The notes beneath the pieces are model-generated. The model searched no databases and had not been told where the DNA came from. It saw only the letters and a list, made by a program, of their open reading frames with translations. A program made the position numbers and the translations under genes. Shown here in pieces: positions 20,881 to 34,984 of a stretch of DNA of 64,000 bases (the first letter of the stretch is position 1; the number at the start of each line of letters is the position of its first letter). The DNA lies in NCBI GenBank assembly GCA_963971305.1, contig CAXARO010001699.1, positions 17,220 to 81,219 on the forward strand, written 5' to 3'. The stretch is from Arcuatula senhousia. Lineage: Eukaryota > Mollusca > Bivalvia > Mytilida > Mytilidae.

Positions 20881-23800
20881 ACAGGCTTTTCACAGCTAGA
20901 AAATACATGCGATCGGCACTTTATTGCCATTAAAAGATTGGTTATGTCAAGTCTGACTGCCTGTTACCTCACTTATACCAATAAAAAGTATTTTAGTAGG
21001 GCCGATGTACGCTAGATCGAATAGGAAACGAATAGGTATCAGGCTTTTCACAGTTAGAAGACACATGCGATCTTCATTTTATTGTCATGAAAAGACAGAT
21101 TATGTCAAGTCTGACTGCCAGTAACCTCATTTATCCCAATAAAAAGTTTGTTAGGAGGGCCGATATACGCCAGTTTGGATAGGCAATATATAGGAATGGG
21201 TATCAGGCTTTTCACAGCTAAAAGACACACGAGATTTGCACTTTATTGTTATGAAAAGATTAACCATGTCAAGTCTGATTGCCATTTACCCCATTTATCC
21301 CATTTATCCCAATAAAAAAGTCTTTAAGTAGGGCCAATATACGCTTGCTTGAATAGGCAACGAATGGGAAACGAATAGGTAACAGGCTTTTCACAGCTAA
21401 AAGACAAATGAGATCTGCACTTTATTGTCATGAAAAGATTAACCATGTCAAGTCTGACTGCCTGTTACCTCAGTTATCCCAATAAAAGTATTTTAGTAGG
21501 GCCGATAAACGCTAGTCCGAATAGGCAATGAATGGGAAACGAATAAGTAACAGGCTTTTCACAGCTGAAAGACACATGAGATCTGCACTTTAATGTCATG
21601 AAAAGATAGATTATGTCAAGTCTGACTGCCAGTAACCTCATTTATCCCAATAAAAGGTCTTTAAGTAGGGCCAATATACGCTAGTTCGAATAGGCAACGA
21701 ATGGGAAACGAATAGGTAACAGGCTTTTCACAGCTTAACGACGCATGATTTCTGCACTTTATTGTCATGAAAAGATAGATCATGTCAAGTCTGACTGTCA
21801 GTAACCTCATTTTTCCTAATAAAAGGTATTTTAGTAGGGCCAATATACGCTAGTTCGAATAGGCAACGAATGGGAAACGAATAGGTAACAGGCTTTAAAC
21901 AGCTAAAAGACACATGATATCTGCACTTTATTGTCATGAAAAGATTAACCATGTCAAGTCTGACTGCCTGTTACCTCAGTTATCCCAATAAAACGTATTT
22001 TAGTAGGGCCTCATCGCTAGTCCGAATAGGTAATGAATGGGAAACGAATAAGTAACAGGCTTTTCACAGCTGAAAGACACATGAGATCAACCCTTTATTG
22101 CTATGAAAAGGTTTATTATGTCAAGTCTCATTGCCTCTAACCTCATTTATCCCAATAATCAAGCTATTGGTAGGGCAGATCTTCTGTATTTCGAATAATT
22201 AACGAATGGGAAACGAATAGGTAACAGGCTTTTCACAGCTAGAAGACACATGAGATCTACACTTTATTGACATGAAAAGGTTAATTATGCCAAGTCCCAT
22301 TGCCTGTAACCTCACTTATCGCAATAATTAATCTTTTGGTAGGGCAAATTGACAATATTGCGAATAGGAAACGAATAGGTAACAGGCGTTTCACAGCTAG
22401 AAGACACATGAGATCTACACTTTATTGACATGAAAAGGTGAATTATATCAAGTCTCATTGCCTGTAACCTCATTTATCCCAATAATTAATCTAATGGTAG
22501 GGCAAATTAACGCTATTTCGAATAGGTAACGAATGGGAAACGAATAGGTAACAAGCGTTTCACAGCTAGAAGACACATGAGACCTACACTTTATTGACAT
22601 GAAAAGGTTAATTATATCAAGTCTCATTGCCTCTTACCTCATTTATCCCAATAAACAATCTATTGGTAGGGCAGATTTTCGGTATTTCGAATAAGAAACG
22701 AATGGGAAACGAATAGGTAACAGTCTTATCACAGCTAAAAGACACATGAGATCAACCCTTTATTGCTATGAAAAGGTTAATTATGTCAAGTCTCATTGCC
22801 TGTAACCTCACTTATCGCAATAATTAATCTTTTGGTCGGGCAGATTGACGATATTGCGAATAGAAAACGAATAGGTAACAGGCGTTTCACAGCTAGAAGA
22901 CACATGAGATCTACACTTTATTGACATGAAAAGGTTAATTATGTCAAGTCTCATTGCCTGTAACCTCATTTATCCCAATGATTAATCTAATGGTAGGGCA
23001 AATTAACGCTATTTCGAATAGGTAACGAATGGGAAACGAATAGGTAACAAGCATTTCACAGCTAAAAGACACATGAGACCTACACTTTATTGACATGAAA
23101 AGGTTAATTATATCAAGTCTCATTGCCTGTAACCTCACTTATTGCAATAATTAATCTTTTGGTAGGGCAGATTGCGATCTTGCGAATAGGAAACGAATAG
23201 GTAACAGGCGTTTCACAGCTAGAAGACACATGAGATCTACACTTTATTGACATGAAAAAGTTAATCATATCAAGTCTCATTGCCTGTAACCTCATTTATC
23301 CCAATAATTAATCTAATGGTAGGGCAAATTAACGCTATTTCGAATAGGTAACGAATGGGAAACGAATAGGTAACAAGCTTTTCACAGCTAGAAGACACAT
23401 GAGACCTACACTTTATTGACATGAAAAGGTTAATTATATCAAGTCTCATTGCCTCAAACCTCATTTATCCCAATAATCAATCTATTGGTAGGGCAGATTT
23501 TCGGTATTTCGAATAAGAAACGAATGGGAAACGAATAGGTAACAGGCTTCTCACAGCTAAAAGACACATGAGATCAACCCTTTATTGCTATGAAAAGGTT
23601 AATTATGTCAAGTCTCATTGCCTCTTACCTCATTAATCCCAATAATCAATCTATTGGTAGGGCAGATTTTCGGTATTTCGAATAAGAAACGAATGGGAAA
23701 CGAATAGGTAACAGGCTTTTCACAGCTAGAAGACATATGAAATCAATCCTTTATTGCTATGAAAAGGTTAATCATGTCAAGTCTCATTGCCTGTAACCTC

Positions 23801-26800
23801 ACTTATCGCAATGATTAATCTTTTGGTAGGGCAGATTGACGATATTGCGAATAGGTAACGAATAGGTAACAGGCGTTTCACAGCTAGAAGACACATGAGA
23901 TCTACACTTTATTGACCTGAAAAGGTTAATTATGTCAAGTCTTATTGCCTGTAACCTCATTTATCCCAATAATCAATCTATTGGTAGGGCAGATTTTCTG
24001 TATTTCGAATAAGAAACGAATGGGAAACGAATAGGTAACAGGCTTTTCACAGCTAAAAGACACATGACATCAATCCTTTACTGCTATGAAAAGGTTAATT
24101 ATGTCAAGTCTCATTGCATGTAAACTCACTTATCGCAATAATTTATCTTTTGGTAGGGCAGATTGACGATATTGCAAATAGGAAACGAATAGGTAACAGG
24201 CGTTTCACAGCTAGAAGACACATGAGACCTACACTTTATTGACATGAAACGGTTAATTATATCAAGTCTCATTGCCTGTAACCTCATTTATCCCAACAAT
24301 TAATCTAATGGTAGGGCAAATTAACGCTATTTCGAATAGGTAACGAATGGGAAACGAATAGGTAACAAGCGTTTCACAGCTAGAAAACACATGAGACCTA
24401 CACTTTATTGACATGAAAAGGTTAGTTATGTCAAGTCTCATTGCCTCTAACCTCATTTATCCCAATAATCAATCTATTGGTAGGGCAGATTTTCGGTATT
24501 TCGAATAAGAAACGAATGGGAAACGAATAGGTAACAGGCTTCTCACAGCTAAAAGACACATGAGATCAACCCTTTATTGCTATGAAAAGGTTAATTATGT
24601 CAAGTCTCATTGCCTCTTACCTCATTAATCCCAATAATCAATCTATTGGTAGGGCAGATTTTCGGTATTTCGAATAAGAAACGAATGGGAAACGAATAGG
24701 TAACAGGCTTTTCACAGCAAGAAGACATATGAAATCAATCCTTTATTGCTATGAAAAGGTTAATCATGTCAAGTCTCATTGCCTGTAACCTCACTTATCG
24801 CAATGATTAATCTTTTGGTAGGGCAGATTGACGATATTGCGAATAGGTAACGAATAGGTAACAGGCGTTTCACAGCTAGAAGACACATGAGATCAACCCT
24901 TTATTGCTATGAAAAGGTTAATTATGTCAAGTCTCATTGCCTCTAACCTCATTTATCCCAATAATCAATCTATTGGTAGGGCAGATTTTCTGTATTTCGA
25001 ATAAGAAACGAATGGGAAACGAATAGGTAACAGGCTTTTCACAGCTAAAAGACACATGAGATCAATCCTTTATTGCTATGAAAAGGTTAATTATGTCAAG
25101 TCTCATTGCATGTAACCTCACTTATCGCAATAATTTATCTTTTGGTAGGGCAGATTGACGATATTGCAAATAGGAAACGAATAGGTAACAGGCGTTTCAC
25201 AGCTAGAAGACACATGAGACCTACACTTTATTGACATGAAACGGTTAATTATATCAAGTCTCATTGCCTGTAACCTCATTTATCCCAATAATTAATCTAA
25301 TGGTAGGGCAAATTAACGCTATTTCGAATAGGTAACGAATGGGAAACGAATAGGTAACAAGCGTTTCACAGCTAGAAAACACATGAGACCTACACTTTAT
25401 TGACATGAAAAGGTTAGTTATGTCAAGTCTCATTGCCTCTAACCTCATTTATCCCAATAATCAATCTATTGGTAGGGCAGATTTTCAGTATTTCGAATAA
25501 GAAACGAATGGGAAACGAATAGGTAACAGGCTTTTCACAGCTAGAAGACAAATGAAATCAATCCTTTATTGCTATGAAAAGGTTAATTATGTCAAGTCTC
25601 ATTGCCTGTAACCTCACTTATTGCAATAATTAATCTTTTGGTAGGGCAGATTGACGATATTGCGAATAGGAAACGAATAGGTAACAGGCGTTTCACTCAA
25701 TAGAAGACACATGAGATCTACACTTTATTGACATGAAAAGGTTAATTATATCAAGTCTCATTGCCTGTAACCTCATTTATCCCAATAATTAATCTAATGG
25801 TAGGGCAAATTAACGCTATTTCGAATAGGTAACGAATGGCAAACGCATAGGTAACAAGCGTTTCACAGCTAGAAGACACATGAGACCTACACTTTATTGA
25901 CATGAAAAGGTTAATTATGTCAAGTCTCATTGCCTGTAACCTCATTTATCCCAATGATTAATCTAATGGTAGGGCAAATTAACGCTATTTCGAATAGGTA
26001 ACGAATGGGAAACGAATAGGTAACAAGCATTTCACAGCTAAAAGACACATGAGACCTACACTTTATTGACATGAAAAGGTTAATTATATTAAGTCTCATT
26101 GCCTGTAACCTCACCTATTGCAATAATTAATCTTTTGGTAAGACAGATTGCGATATTGCGAATAGGAAACGAATAGGTAACAGGCGTTTCACAGCTAGAA
26201 GACACATGAGATCTACACTTTATTGACATGAAAAAGTTAATTATATCAAGTCTCATTGCCTAGCTGTAACCTCATTTATCCCAATAATTAATCTAATGGT
26301 AGGGCAAATTAACGCTATTTCGAATAGGTAACGAATGGGAAACGAATAGGTAACAAGCGTTTCACAGCTAGAAGACACATGAGACCTACACTTTATTGAC
26401 ATGAAAAGGTTAATTATATCAAGTCTCATTGCCTCAAACCTCATTTATCCCAATAATCAATCTATTGGTTTGGCAGATTTTCGGTATTTCGAATAAGAAA
26501 CGAATGGGAATCGAATAGGTAACAGGCTTCTCACAGCTAAAAGACACATGAGATCAACCCTTTATTGCTATGAAAAGGTTAATTATGTCAAGTCTCATTG
26601 CCTCTTACCTCATTAATCCCAATAATCAATCTATTGGTAGGGCAGATTTTCGGTATTTCGAATAAGAAACGAATGGGAAACGAATAGGTAACAGGCTTTT
26701 CACAGCGAGAAGACATATGAAATCAATCCTTTATTGCTATGAAAAGGTTAATCATGTCAAGTCTCATTGCCTGTAACCTCACTTATCGCAATAATTAATT

Positions 26801-29800
26801 AATCTTTTGGTAGGGCAGATTGACGATATTGCGAATAGGTAACGAATAGGTAACAGGCGTTTCACAGCTAGAAGACACATGAGATCTACACCTTATTGAC
26901 CTGAAAAGGTTAATTATGTCAAGTCTCATTGCCTCTAACCTCATTTATCCCAATAATCAATCTATTGGTAGGGCAGATTTTCTGTATTTCGAATAAGAAA
27001 CGAATGGGAAACGAATAGGTAACAGGCTTTTCACAGCTAAAAGACACATGAGATCAATCCTTTATTGCTATGAAAAGGTTAATTATGTCAAGTCTCATTG
27101 CATGTAACCTCACTTATCGCAATAATTTATCTTTTGGTAGGGCAGATTGACGATATTGCAAATAGGAAACGAATAGGTAACAGGCGTTTCACAGCTAGAA
27201 GACACATGAGACCTACACTTTATTGACATGAAACGGTTAATTATATCAAGTCTCATTGCCTGTAACCTCATTTATCCCAATAATTAATCTAATGGTAGGG
27301 CAAATTAACGCTATTTCGAATAGGTAACGAATGGGAAACGAATAGGTAACAAGCGTTTCACAGCTAGAAGACACATGAGACCTACACTTTATTGACATGA
27401 AAAGGTTAGTTATGTCAAGTCTCATTGCCTCTAACCTCATTTATCCCAATAATCAATCTATTGGTAGGGCAAATTAACGCTATTTCGAATAGGTAACGAA
27501 TGGGAAACGAATAGGTAACAAGCATTTCACAGCTAAAAGACACATGAGATCAATCCTTTATTGCTATGAAAAGGTTAATTATGTCAAGTCTCATTGCATG
27601 TAACCTCACTTATCGCAATAATTAATCTTTTGGTAGGGCAGATTGACGATATTGCAAATAGGAAACGAATAGGTAACAGGCTTATCCCAGTTAAAAGACA
27701 CATGAGATCAACCCTTTATTGCTATGAAAAGGTTAATTATGTCAAGTCTCATTGCCTCCTACCTCATTTATCCCAATAATCAATCTATTGGTAGGGCAGA
27801 TTTTCGGTATTTCGAATAAGAAACGAAGGGGAAACGAATAGGTAACAGGCTTTTCACAGCTAGAAGACATATAAGATCAATCCTTTATTGCTATGAAAAG
27901 GTTAATTATGTCAAGTCTCATTGCCTGTAACCTCACTTATCGCAATAATTAATCTTTTGGTAGGGCAGATTGACGATATTGCAAATAGGAAACGAATAGG
28001 TAACAGGCGTTTCACTCACTAGAAGACACATGAGATCTACACTTTATTGACATGAAAAGGTTGATTATGTCAAGTCTCATTGCCTCTAACCTCATTTATC
28101 CCAATAATCAATCTATTGGTAGGGCAGATTTTCGGTATTTCGAATAAGAAACGAATGGGAAACGAATAGGTAACAGGCTTTTCACAGCTAGAATACATAT
28201 GAGATCAACCCTTTATTGCTATGAAAAGGTTAATTATGTCAAGTCTCATTGCCTCTTACCTCATTTATCCCAATAATCAATCTATTGGTAGGGCAAATTT
28301 TCGGTATTTCGAATAAGAAACTAAGGGGAAACGAATAGGTAACAGGCTTTTCACAGCTAGAAGACATATAAGATCAATCCTTTATTGCTATGAAAAGGTT
28401 AATTATGTCAAGTCTCATTGCCTGTAACCTCACTTATCGCAATAATTAATCTTTTGGTAGGGCAGATTGACGATATTGCAAATAGGAAACGAATAGGTAA
28501 CAGGCGTTTCACAGCTAGAAGACACATGAGATCTACACTTTATTGACATGAAAAGGTTAATTATGTCAAGTCTCATTGCCTCTAACCTCATTTATCCCAA
28601 TAATCAATCTATTGGTAGGGCAGATTTTCGGTATTTCGAATAAGAAACGAATGGGAAACGAATAGGTAACAGGCTTTTCCCAGCTAAAAGACACATGAGA
28701 TCAACCCTTTATTGCTATGAAAAGGTTAATTATGTCAAGTCTCATTGCCTCTTACCTCATTTATCCCAATAATCAATCTATTGGTAGGGCAGATTTTCGG
28801 TATTTCGAATAAGAAACGAAGGGGAAACGAATAGGTAACAGGCTTTTCACAGCTAGAAGACATATAAGATCAATCCTTTATTGCTATGAAAAGGTTAATT
28901 ATGTCAAGTCTCATTGCCTGTAACCTCACTTATCGCAATAATTAATCTTTTGGTAGGGCAGATTGACGATATTGCAAATAGGAAACGAAAAGGTAACAGG
29001 CGTTTCACAGCTAGAAGACACATGAGATCTACACTTTATTGACATGAAAAGGTTAATTATGTCAAGTCTCATTGCCTTTTACCTCATTTATCCCAATAAT
29101 CAATCTATTGGTAGGGCAGATTTTCGGTATTTCGAATAAGAAACGAATGGGAAACGAATAGGTAAAAGGCTTTTCACAGCTAGAATACATATGAGATCAA
29201 CCCTTTATTGATATGAAAAGGTTAATTATGTCAAGTCTCATTGCCTCTTACCTCATTTATCCCAATAATCAATCTATTGGTAGGGCAGATTTTCGGTATT
29301 TCGAATAAGAAACGAAGGGGAAACGAATAGGTAACAGGCTTTTCACAGCTAGAAGACATATAAGATCAATCCTTTATTGCTATGAAAAGGTTAATTATGT
29401 CAAGTCTCATTGCCTGTAACCTCACTAATCGCAATAATTAATCTTTTGGTAGGGCAGATTGACGATATTGCAAATAGGAAACGAAAAGGTAACAGGCGTT
29501 TCACAGCTAGAAGACACATGAGATCTACACTTTATTGACATGAAAAGGTTAATTATGTCAAGTCTCATTGCCTCTAACCTCATTTATCCCAATAATCAAT
29601 CTATTGGTAGGGCAGATTTTCGGTATTTCGAATAAGAAACGAATGGGAAACGAATAGGTAACAGGCTTTTCACAGCTAGAATACATATGAGATCAATCCT
29701 TTATTGCTATGAAAAGGTTAATTATGTCAAGTCTCATTGCATGTAACCTCACTTATCGCAATAATTTATCTTTTGGTAGGGCAGATTGACGATATTGCAA

Positions 29801-32800
29801 ATAGGAAACGAATAGGTAACAGGCGTTTCACAGCTAGAAGACACATGAGACCTACACTTTATTGACATGAAACGGTTAATTATATCAAGTCTCATTGCCT
29901 GTAACCTCATTTATCCCAATAATTAATCTAATGGTAGGGCAAATTAACGCTATTTCGAATAGGTAACGAATGGGAAACGAATAGGTAACAAGCGTTTCAC
30001 AGCTAGAAGACACATGAGACCTACACTTTATTGACATGAAAAGGTTAGTTATGTCAAGTCTCATTGCCTCTAACCTCATTTATCCCAATAATCAATCTAT
30101 TGGTAGGGCAAATTAACGCTATTTCGAATAGGTAACGAATGGGAAACGAATAGGTAACAAGCATTTCACAGCTAAAAGACACATGAGATCAATCCTTTAT
30201 TGCTATGAAAAGGTTAATTATGTCAAGTCTCATTGCATGTAACCTCACTTATCGCAATAATTAATCTTTTGGTAGGGCAGATTGACGATATTGCAAATAG
30301 GAAACGAATAGGTAACAGGCTTATCCCAGTTAAAAGACACATGAGATCAACCCTTTATTGCTATGAAAAGGTTAATTATGTCAAGTCTCATTGCCTCCTA
30401 CCTCATTTATCCCAATAATCAATCTATTGGTAGGGCAGATTTTCGGTATTTCGAATAAGAAACGAAGGGGAAACGAATAGGTAACAGGCTTTTCACAGCT
30501 AGAAGACATATAAGATCAATCCTTTATTGCTATGAAAAGGTTAATTATGTCAAGTCTCATTGCCTGTAACCTCACTTATCGCAATAATTAATCTTTTGGT
30601 AGGGCAGATTGACGATATTGCAAATAGGAAACGAATAGGTAACAGGCGTTTCACTCACTAGAAGACACATGAGATCTACACTTTATTGACATGAAAAGGT
30701 TGATTATGTCAAGTCTCATTGCCTCTAACCTCATTTATCCCAATAATCAATCTATTGGTAGGGCAGATTTTCGGTATTTCGAATAAGAAACGAATGGGAA
30801 ACGAATAGGTAACAGGCTTTTCACAGCTAGAATACATATGAGATCAACCCTTTATTGCTATGAAAAGGTTAATTATGTCAAGTCTCATTGCCTCTTACCT
30901 CATTTATCCCAATAATCAATCTATTGGTAGGGCAGATTTTCGGTATTTCGAATAAGAAACTAAGGGGAAACGAATAGGTAACAGGCTTTTCACAGCTAGA
31001 AGACATATAAGATCAATCCTTTATTGCTATGAAAAGGTTAATTATGTCAAGTCTCATTGCCTGTAACCTCACTTATCGCAATAATTAATCTTTTGGTAGG
31101 GCAGATTGACGATATTGCAAATAGGAAACGAATAGGTAACAGGCGTTTCACAGCTAGAAGACACATCAGATCTACACTTTATTGACATGAAAAGGTTAAT
31201 TATGTCAAGTCTCATTGCCTCTAACCTCATTTATCCCAATAATCAATCTATTGGTAGGGCAGATTTTCGGTATTTCGAATAAGAAACGAATGGGAAACGA
31301 ATAGGTAACAGGCTTTTCCCAGCTAAAAGACACATGAGATCAACCCTTTATTGCTATGAAAAGGTTAATTATGTCAAGTCTCATTGCCTCTTACCTCATT
31401 TATCCCAATAATCAATCTATTGGTAGGGCAGATTTTCGGTATTTCGAATAAGAAACGAAGGGGAAACGAATAGGTAACAGGCTTTTCACAGCTAGAAGAC
31501 ATATAAGATCAATCCTTTATTGCTATGAAAAGGTTAATTATGTCAAGTCTCATTGCCTGTAACCTCACTTATCGCAATAATTAATCTTTTGGTAGGGCAG
31601 ATTGACGATATTGCAAATAGGAAACGAAAAGGTAACAGGCGTTTCACAGCTAGAAGACACATGAGATCTACACTTTATTGACATGAAAAGGTTAATTATG
31701 TCAAGTCTCATTGCCTCTTACCTCATTTATCCCAATAATCAATCTATTGGTAGGGCAGATTTTCGGTATTTCGAATAAGAAACGAATGGGAAACGAATAG
31801 GTAAAAGGCTTTTCACAGCTAGAATACATATGAGATCAACCCTTTATTGATATGAAAAGGTTAATTATGTCAAGTCTCATTGCCTCTTACCTCATTTATC
31901 CCAATAATCAATCTATTGGTAGGGCAGATTTTCGGTATTTCGAATAAGAAACGAAGGGGAAACGAATAGGTAACAGGCTTTTCACAGCTAGAAGACATAT
32001 AAGATCAATCCTTTATTGCTATGAAAAGGTTAATTATGTCAAGTCTCATTGCCTGTAACCTCACTAATCGCAATAATTAATCTTTTGGTAGGGCAGATTG
32101 ACGATATTGCAAATAGGAAACGAAAAGGTAACAGGCGTTTCACAGCTAGAAGACACATGAGATCTACACTTTATTGACATGAAAAGGTTAATTATGTCAA
32201 GTCTCATTGCCTCTAACCTCATTTATCCCAATAATCAATCTATTGGTAGGGCAGATTTTCGGTATTTCGAATAAGAAACGAATGGGAAACGAATAGGTAA
32301 CAGGCTTTTCACAGCTAGAATACATATGAGATCAATCCTTTATTGCTATGAAAAGGTTAATTATGTCAAGTCTCATTGCCTGTAACCTCACTTATCGCAA
32401 TAATTAATCTTTTGGTAGGGCAGATTGACGATATTGCGAATAGGAAACGAATAGGTAACAGGCGTTTCACAGCTAGAAGACACACGAGATCTACATTTTA
32501 TTGACATGAAAAGGTTATTTATGTCAAGTCTCATTGCCTCTTATCTCATTTATCCCAATAATCAATCTCTTGGTAGGGCAGATTTTCGGTATTTCGAATA
32601 AGAAACGAATGGGAAACGAATAGGTAACAGGCTTTTCACAGCTAGAATACATATGAGATCAATCCTTTATTGCTATGAAAAGGTTAATTATGTCAAGTCT
32701 CATTGCCTGTAACCTCACTTATCGCAATAATTAATCTTTTGGTAGGGCAGATTGACGATATTGCGAATAGGAAACGAATAGGTAACAGGCGTTTCACAGC

Positions 32801-34190
32801 TAGAAGACACTTGAGATCTACACTTTATTGACATGAAAAGCTGAATTATATCAAGTCTCATTGCCTGTAACCTCATTTATCCCAATAATTAATCTAATGG
32901 TAGGGCAAATTAACGCTATTTCGAATAGGTAACGAATGGGAAATGAATAGGTAACAAGCTTTTCACAGTTAGAAGAGACATGCAATCTGCACTTTATTGT
33001 CATGAAAAGATAGATTATGTCAAGTCTGACTGCCAGTTACCTCATTTATCCCAATAAAAAGTATTTTGGTAGGGCCGATATACACTAGTTCGAATAGGCA
33101 ACGAATGGGAAACGAATAGGTAACAGGCTTTTCATAGCTAAACGACACATGAGATCTGCACTTTATTGTCATGAAAAGATAGATTATTTCAAGTCTTACT
33201 GCCAGTAACCTCATTTATCCCAATAAAAAATCTTTTTGTAGGCCGATATACGCTAGTTCGATTAGGCAACGAATGGAAAACGAATAGGTAACAGACTATT
33301 CACAGTTAGAAAACGCATGCGATCTGTGCTTTATTGTCATAAAAAGATAGATTATGTCAAGTCTGACTGCCAGTAACCTCATTTATCCTAATAAAAAGTC
33401 TTTTAGTAGGGCCGATATACGCTAGTTCGAATAGGCAACGAATGGGAAACGAATAGGTAACAGACTATTCACAGTTAGAAAACGCATGCGATCTGTGCTT
33501 TATTGTCATAAAAAGATAGATTATGTCAAGTCTGACTGCCAGTAACCTCATTTATCCCAATAAAAAGTCTTTTAGTAGGGCCGATATACGCTAGTTCGAA
33601 TAGGCAACGAATAGGAAACGAATAGGTAACAGGCTTTTCTTAGCTAAACGACACATGAGATCTGCACTTTATTGTCATGAAAAGATAGATTATTTCAAGT
33701 CTGACTGCCAGTAACCTCATTTATCCCAATAGAAAATCTTTTTGTATGCCGATATACGCTAGTTCGAATAGGCAACGAATGGGAAATGAATAGGTAACAA
33801 GCTTTTCACAGTTAGAAGACACATGCAATCTGCACTTTATTGTCATGAAAAGATAGATTATGTCAAGTCTGACTGCCAGTTACCTCATTTATCCCAATAA
33901 AAAGTATTTTGGTAGGGCCGATATACGCTAGCTCGAATAGGTAACGAATGGGAAACGAATAGGTAACAGGCTTTTCACAGCTAAAAGACACATGAGATCT
34001 GCACTTTATTGTCATGAAAAGGTAGATTATGTCAAATCTGACTGCCAGTAACTTCATTTATCGAAATAAAAAGTCTTTGAATAGGGCCGATATACTCTAG
34101 TTCGAATAGGCAACGAATGGGAAACGAATAGGTAACAGCTCTTCACAGCTAAAAGACACATGAGATTTGCACTTTATTGTCATGAAACAG
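20881..34190 (-). repeat. Left satellite arm, about 80 monomers of 158-169 bp
   Basis: Each monomer carries CGAATAGGTAACARGC, TTTCACAGCTAGAAGACACA, TTTATTGACATGAAAAGG, TATGTCAAGTCTCATTGCC, ACCTCATTTATCCCAATAAT and GGTAGGGCAGAT. Several subtypes alternate. One has TATTGCGAATAGGAAACG and is about 10 bp shorter; the others have TTTCGAATAAGAAACGAATG or TTTCGAATAGGTAACGAATG. Type-A monomers (GTCTGACTGCC, AGTAGGGCCGATATACGCTA) occupy both edges (about 20880-22090 and 32950-34190). The repeated 60-64-codon frames on the minus strand come from one monomer subtype. Strand is given as minus only because those frames read that way. Confidence 0.92.
27246..32523. repeat. Left-arm higher-order repeat, two copies of 2,639 bp
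   Basis: Landmarks recur exactly 2,639 bp apart: frame starts 27246 and 29885 and the pair 27594 and 30233, with identical translations. Only scattered single-base differences are visible (GCCTTTTACC at 29069 against GCCTCTTACC at 31708). Copy 2 drifts from copy 1 near its end. A shorter 992-bp and a longer ~2.98-kb periodicity are visible earlier in the arm (CTTCTCACAG at about 23546, 24538 and 26528). Confidence 0.8.
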
Positions 34191-34225
34191 TCAACTTGGT
34201 AACTTATTCCTTATACCTATTCCTC
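34189..34225 (+). repeat. Degenerate copy of the cap terminus at the inner end of the left arm
   Basis: GTCAACTTGGTAACTTATTC is a near match to the outer terminus GTCAAGTTGGTTACTTATTC, in the same orientation as the left cap. The match continues with CTTATACCTATTCC and abuts the last, truncated monomer. Confidence 0.55.
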
Positions 34226-34249
34226 CACTATTGCAAAACACAAAAGGTC

Positions 34250-34960
34250 TTCAACTACAAACAAATGTTGGGGATTTCCAAATCAATGACCTCAAGCAAA
34301 ACTACCCAACTGTTCTTGTGAAAAGTCCCCATTCAGTGATAGTCCCTCTGGCTACGTTATCACTGGTGACTGCAATATCGTGGAATTTGGCTTACTTCAC
34401 GATGTTTTGACTAAAGGACCAAAGCATCGTGAGCCAAGGCGTGTCAACTGGAACAATAATTTTAAAACAATTATGGATTCAATTGAAGACTATGCCAGAA
34501 AATGGACCAAGAAAGAACAGGAGAAAGAAAGTAACGTTTTGTCAGAATGGGTTAAAGCTGTGGGAGAATCAAGTCTTTGAAGGACTCAATAAGCTCTAAT
34601 GCAACATCCATTTTCCTAACCCTTACTCTAACCCTAACCCTAAACCCTAACCCAACAAAGCTCTATGATAAACGTGATGACTTAAACTTTCCAATCGTCA
34701 ACTTTCCCTTCTTGTGTAGCAACATTCTGTCCGCTCCAGCTTATGAATTTATGTATTACAATTGATTCGTACTCCAGAAATTGCGAGAATTACATCGATT
34801 TCTTTAGCAGAGCGTCACGTCTGACACAAAAATTGCTCACACATGTTTATGTTGCTCCTCGGTTGCTGTCTTCACTCAAGAAATTTTACAGAAGACATCA
34901 TGCGCTCATATACAAATATGGGATTTCAAATGAGTGCAGATGTTAGTTTGTCTGGGTTTT
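34250..34960 (+). pseudogene. Reverse transcriptase pseudogene with internal deletion (N- and C-terminal parts only)
   Basis: N-terminal blocks (EFGLLHDVLTKGPKHREPRR, VNWNNNF, TIMDSIEDYARKWTKKEQEK, VLSEWVKAVG) match the copy at 14250. At 34614 the sequence jumps, via a telomere-like patch, to C-terminal blocks: TKLYDKRDDLNFPIVNFPFL, ASRLTQKLLTHVYVAPRLLS and LKKFYRRHHALIYKYGIS. The whole polymerase core is missing. The C-terminal half contains a stop and at least one frameshift. It is followed directly by the family's 3' tail repeat. Confidence 0.75.
34615..34653. repeat. Interstitial telomere-like (CCCTAA)n patch
   Basis: A 39-bp imperfect run of CCCTAA units (CCTAACCCTTACTCTAACCC, then CTAACCC and AAACCCTAACCC). 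It sits exactly at the junction of the N- and C-terminal pieces of the pseudogene. TTAGGG is the metazoan telomere repeat. Confidence 0.85.
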
Positions 34961-34984
34961 GTTGTTATCTTCCTTTAACGGATT

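Noticed and set aside
20449..20881. Open frames of 142 and 128 codons (and 115 codons at 63644-63991) with a 12-residue repeat
   Set aside because: The ~36-bp tandem period is a multiple of three, so several frames stay open at once. The peptide is a translation of the satellite cap.
20881..34190. Regular repeats that could be mistaken for a CRISPR array
   Set aside because: Monomers are continuous with no unique spacers, the genome is eukaryotic, and the unit is ~166 bp.
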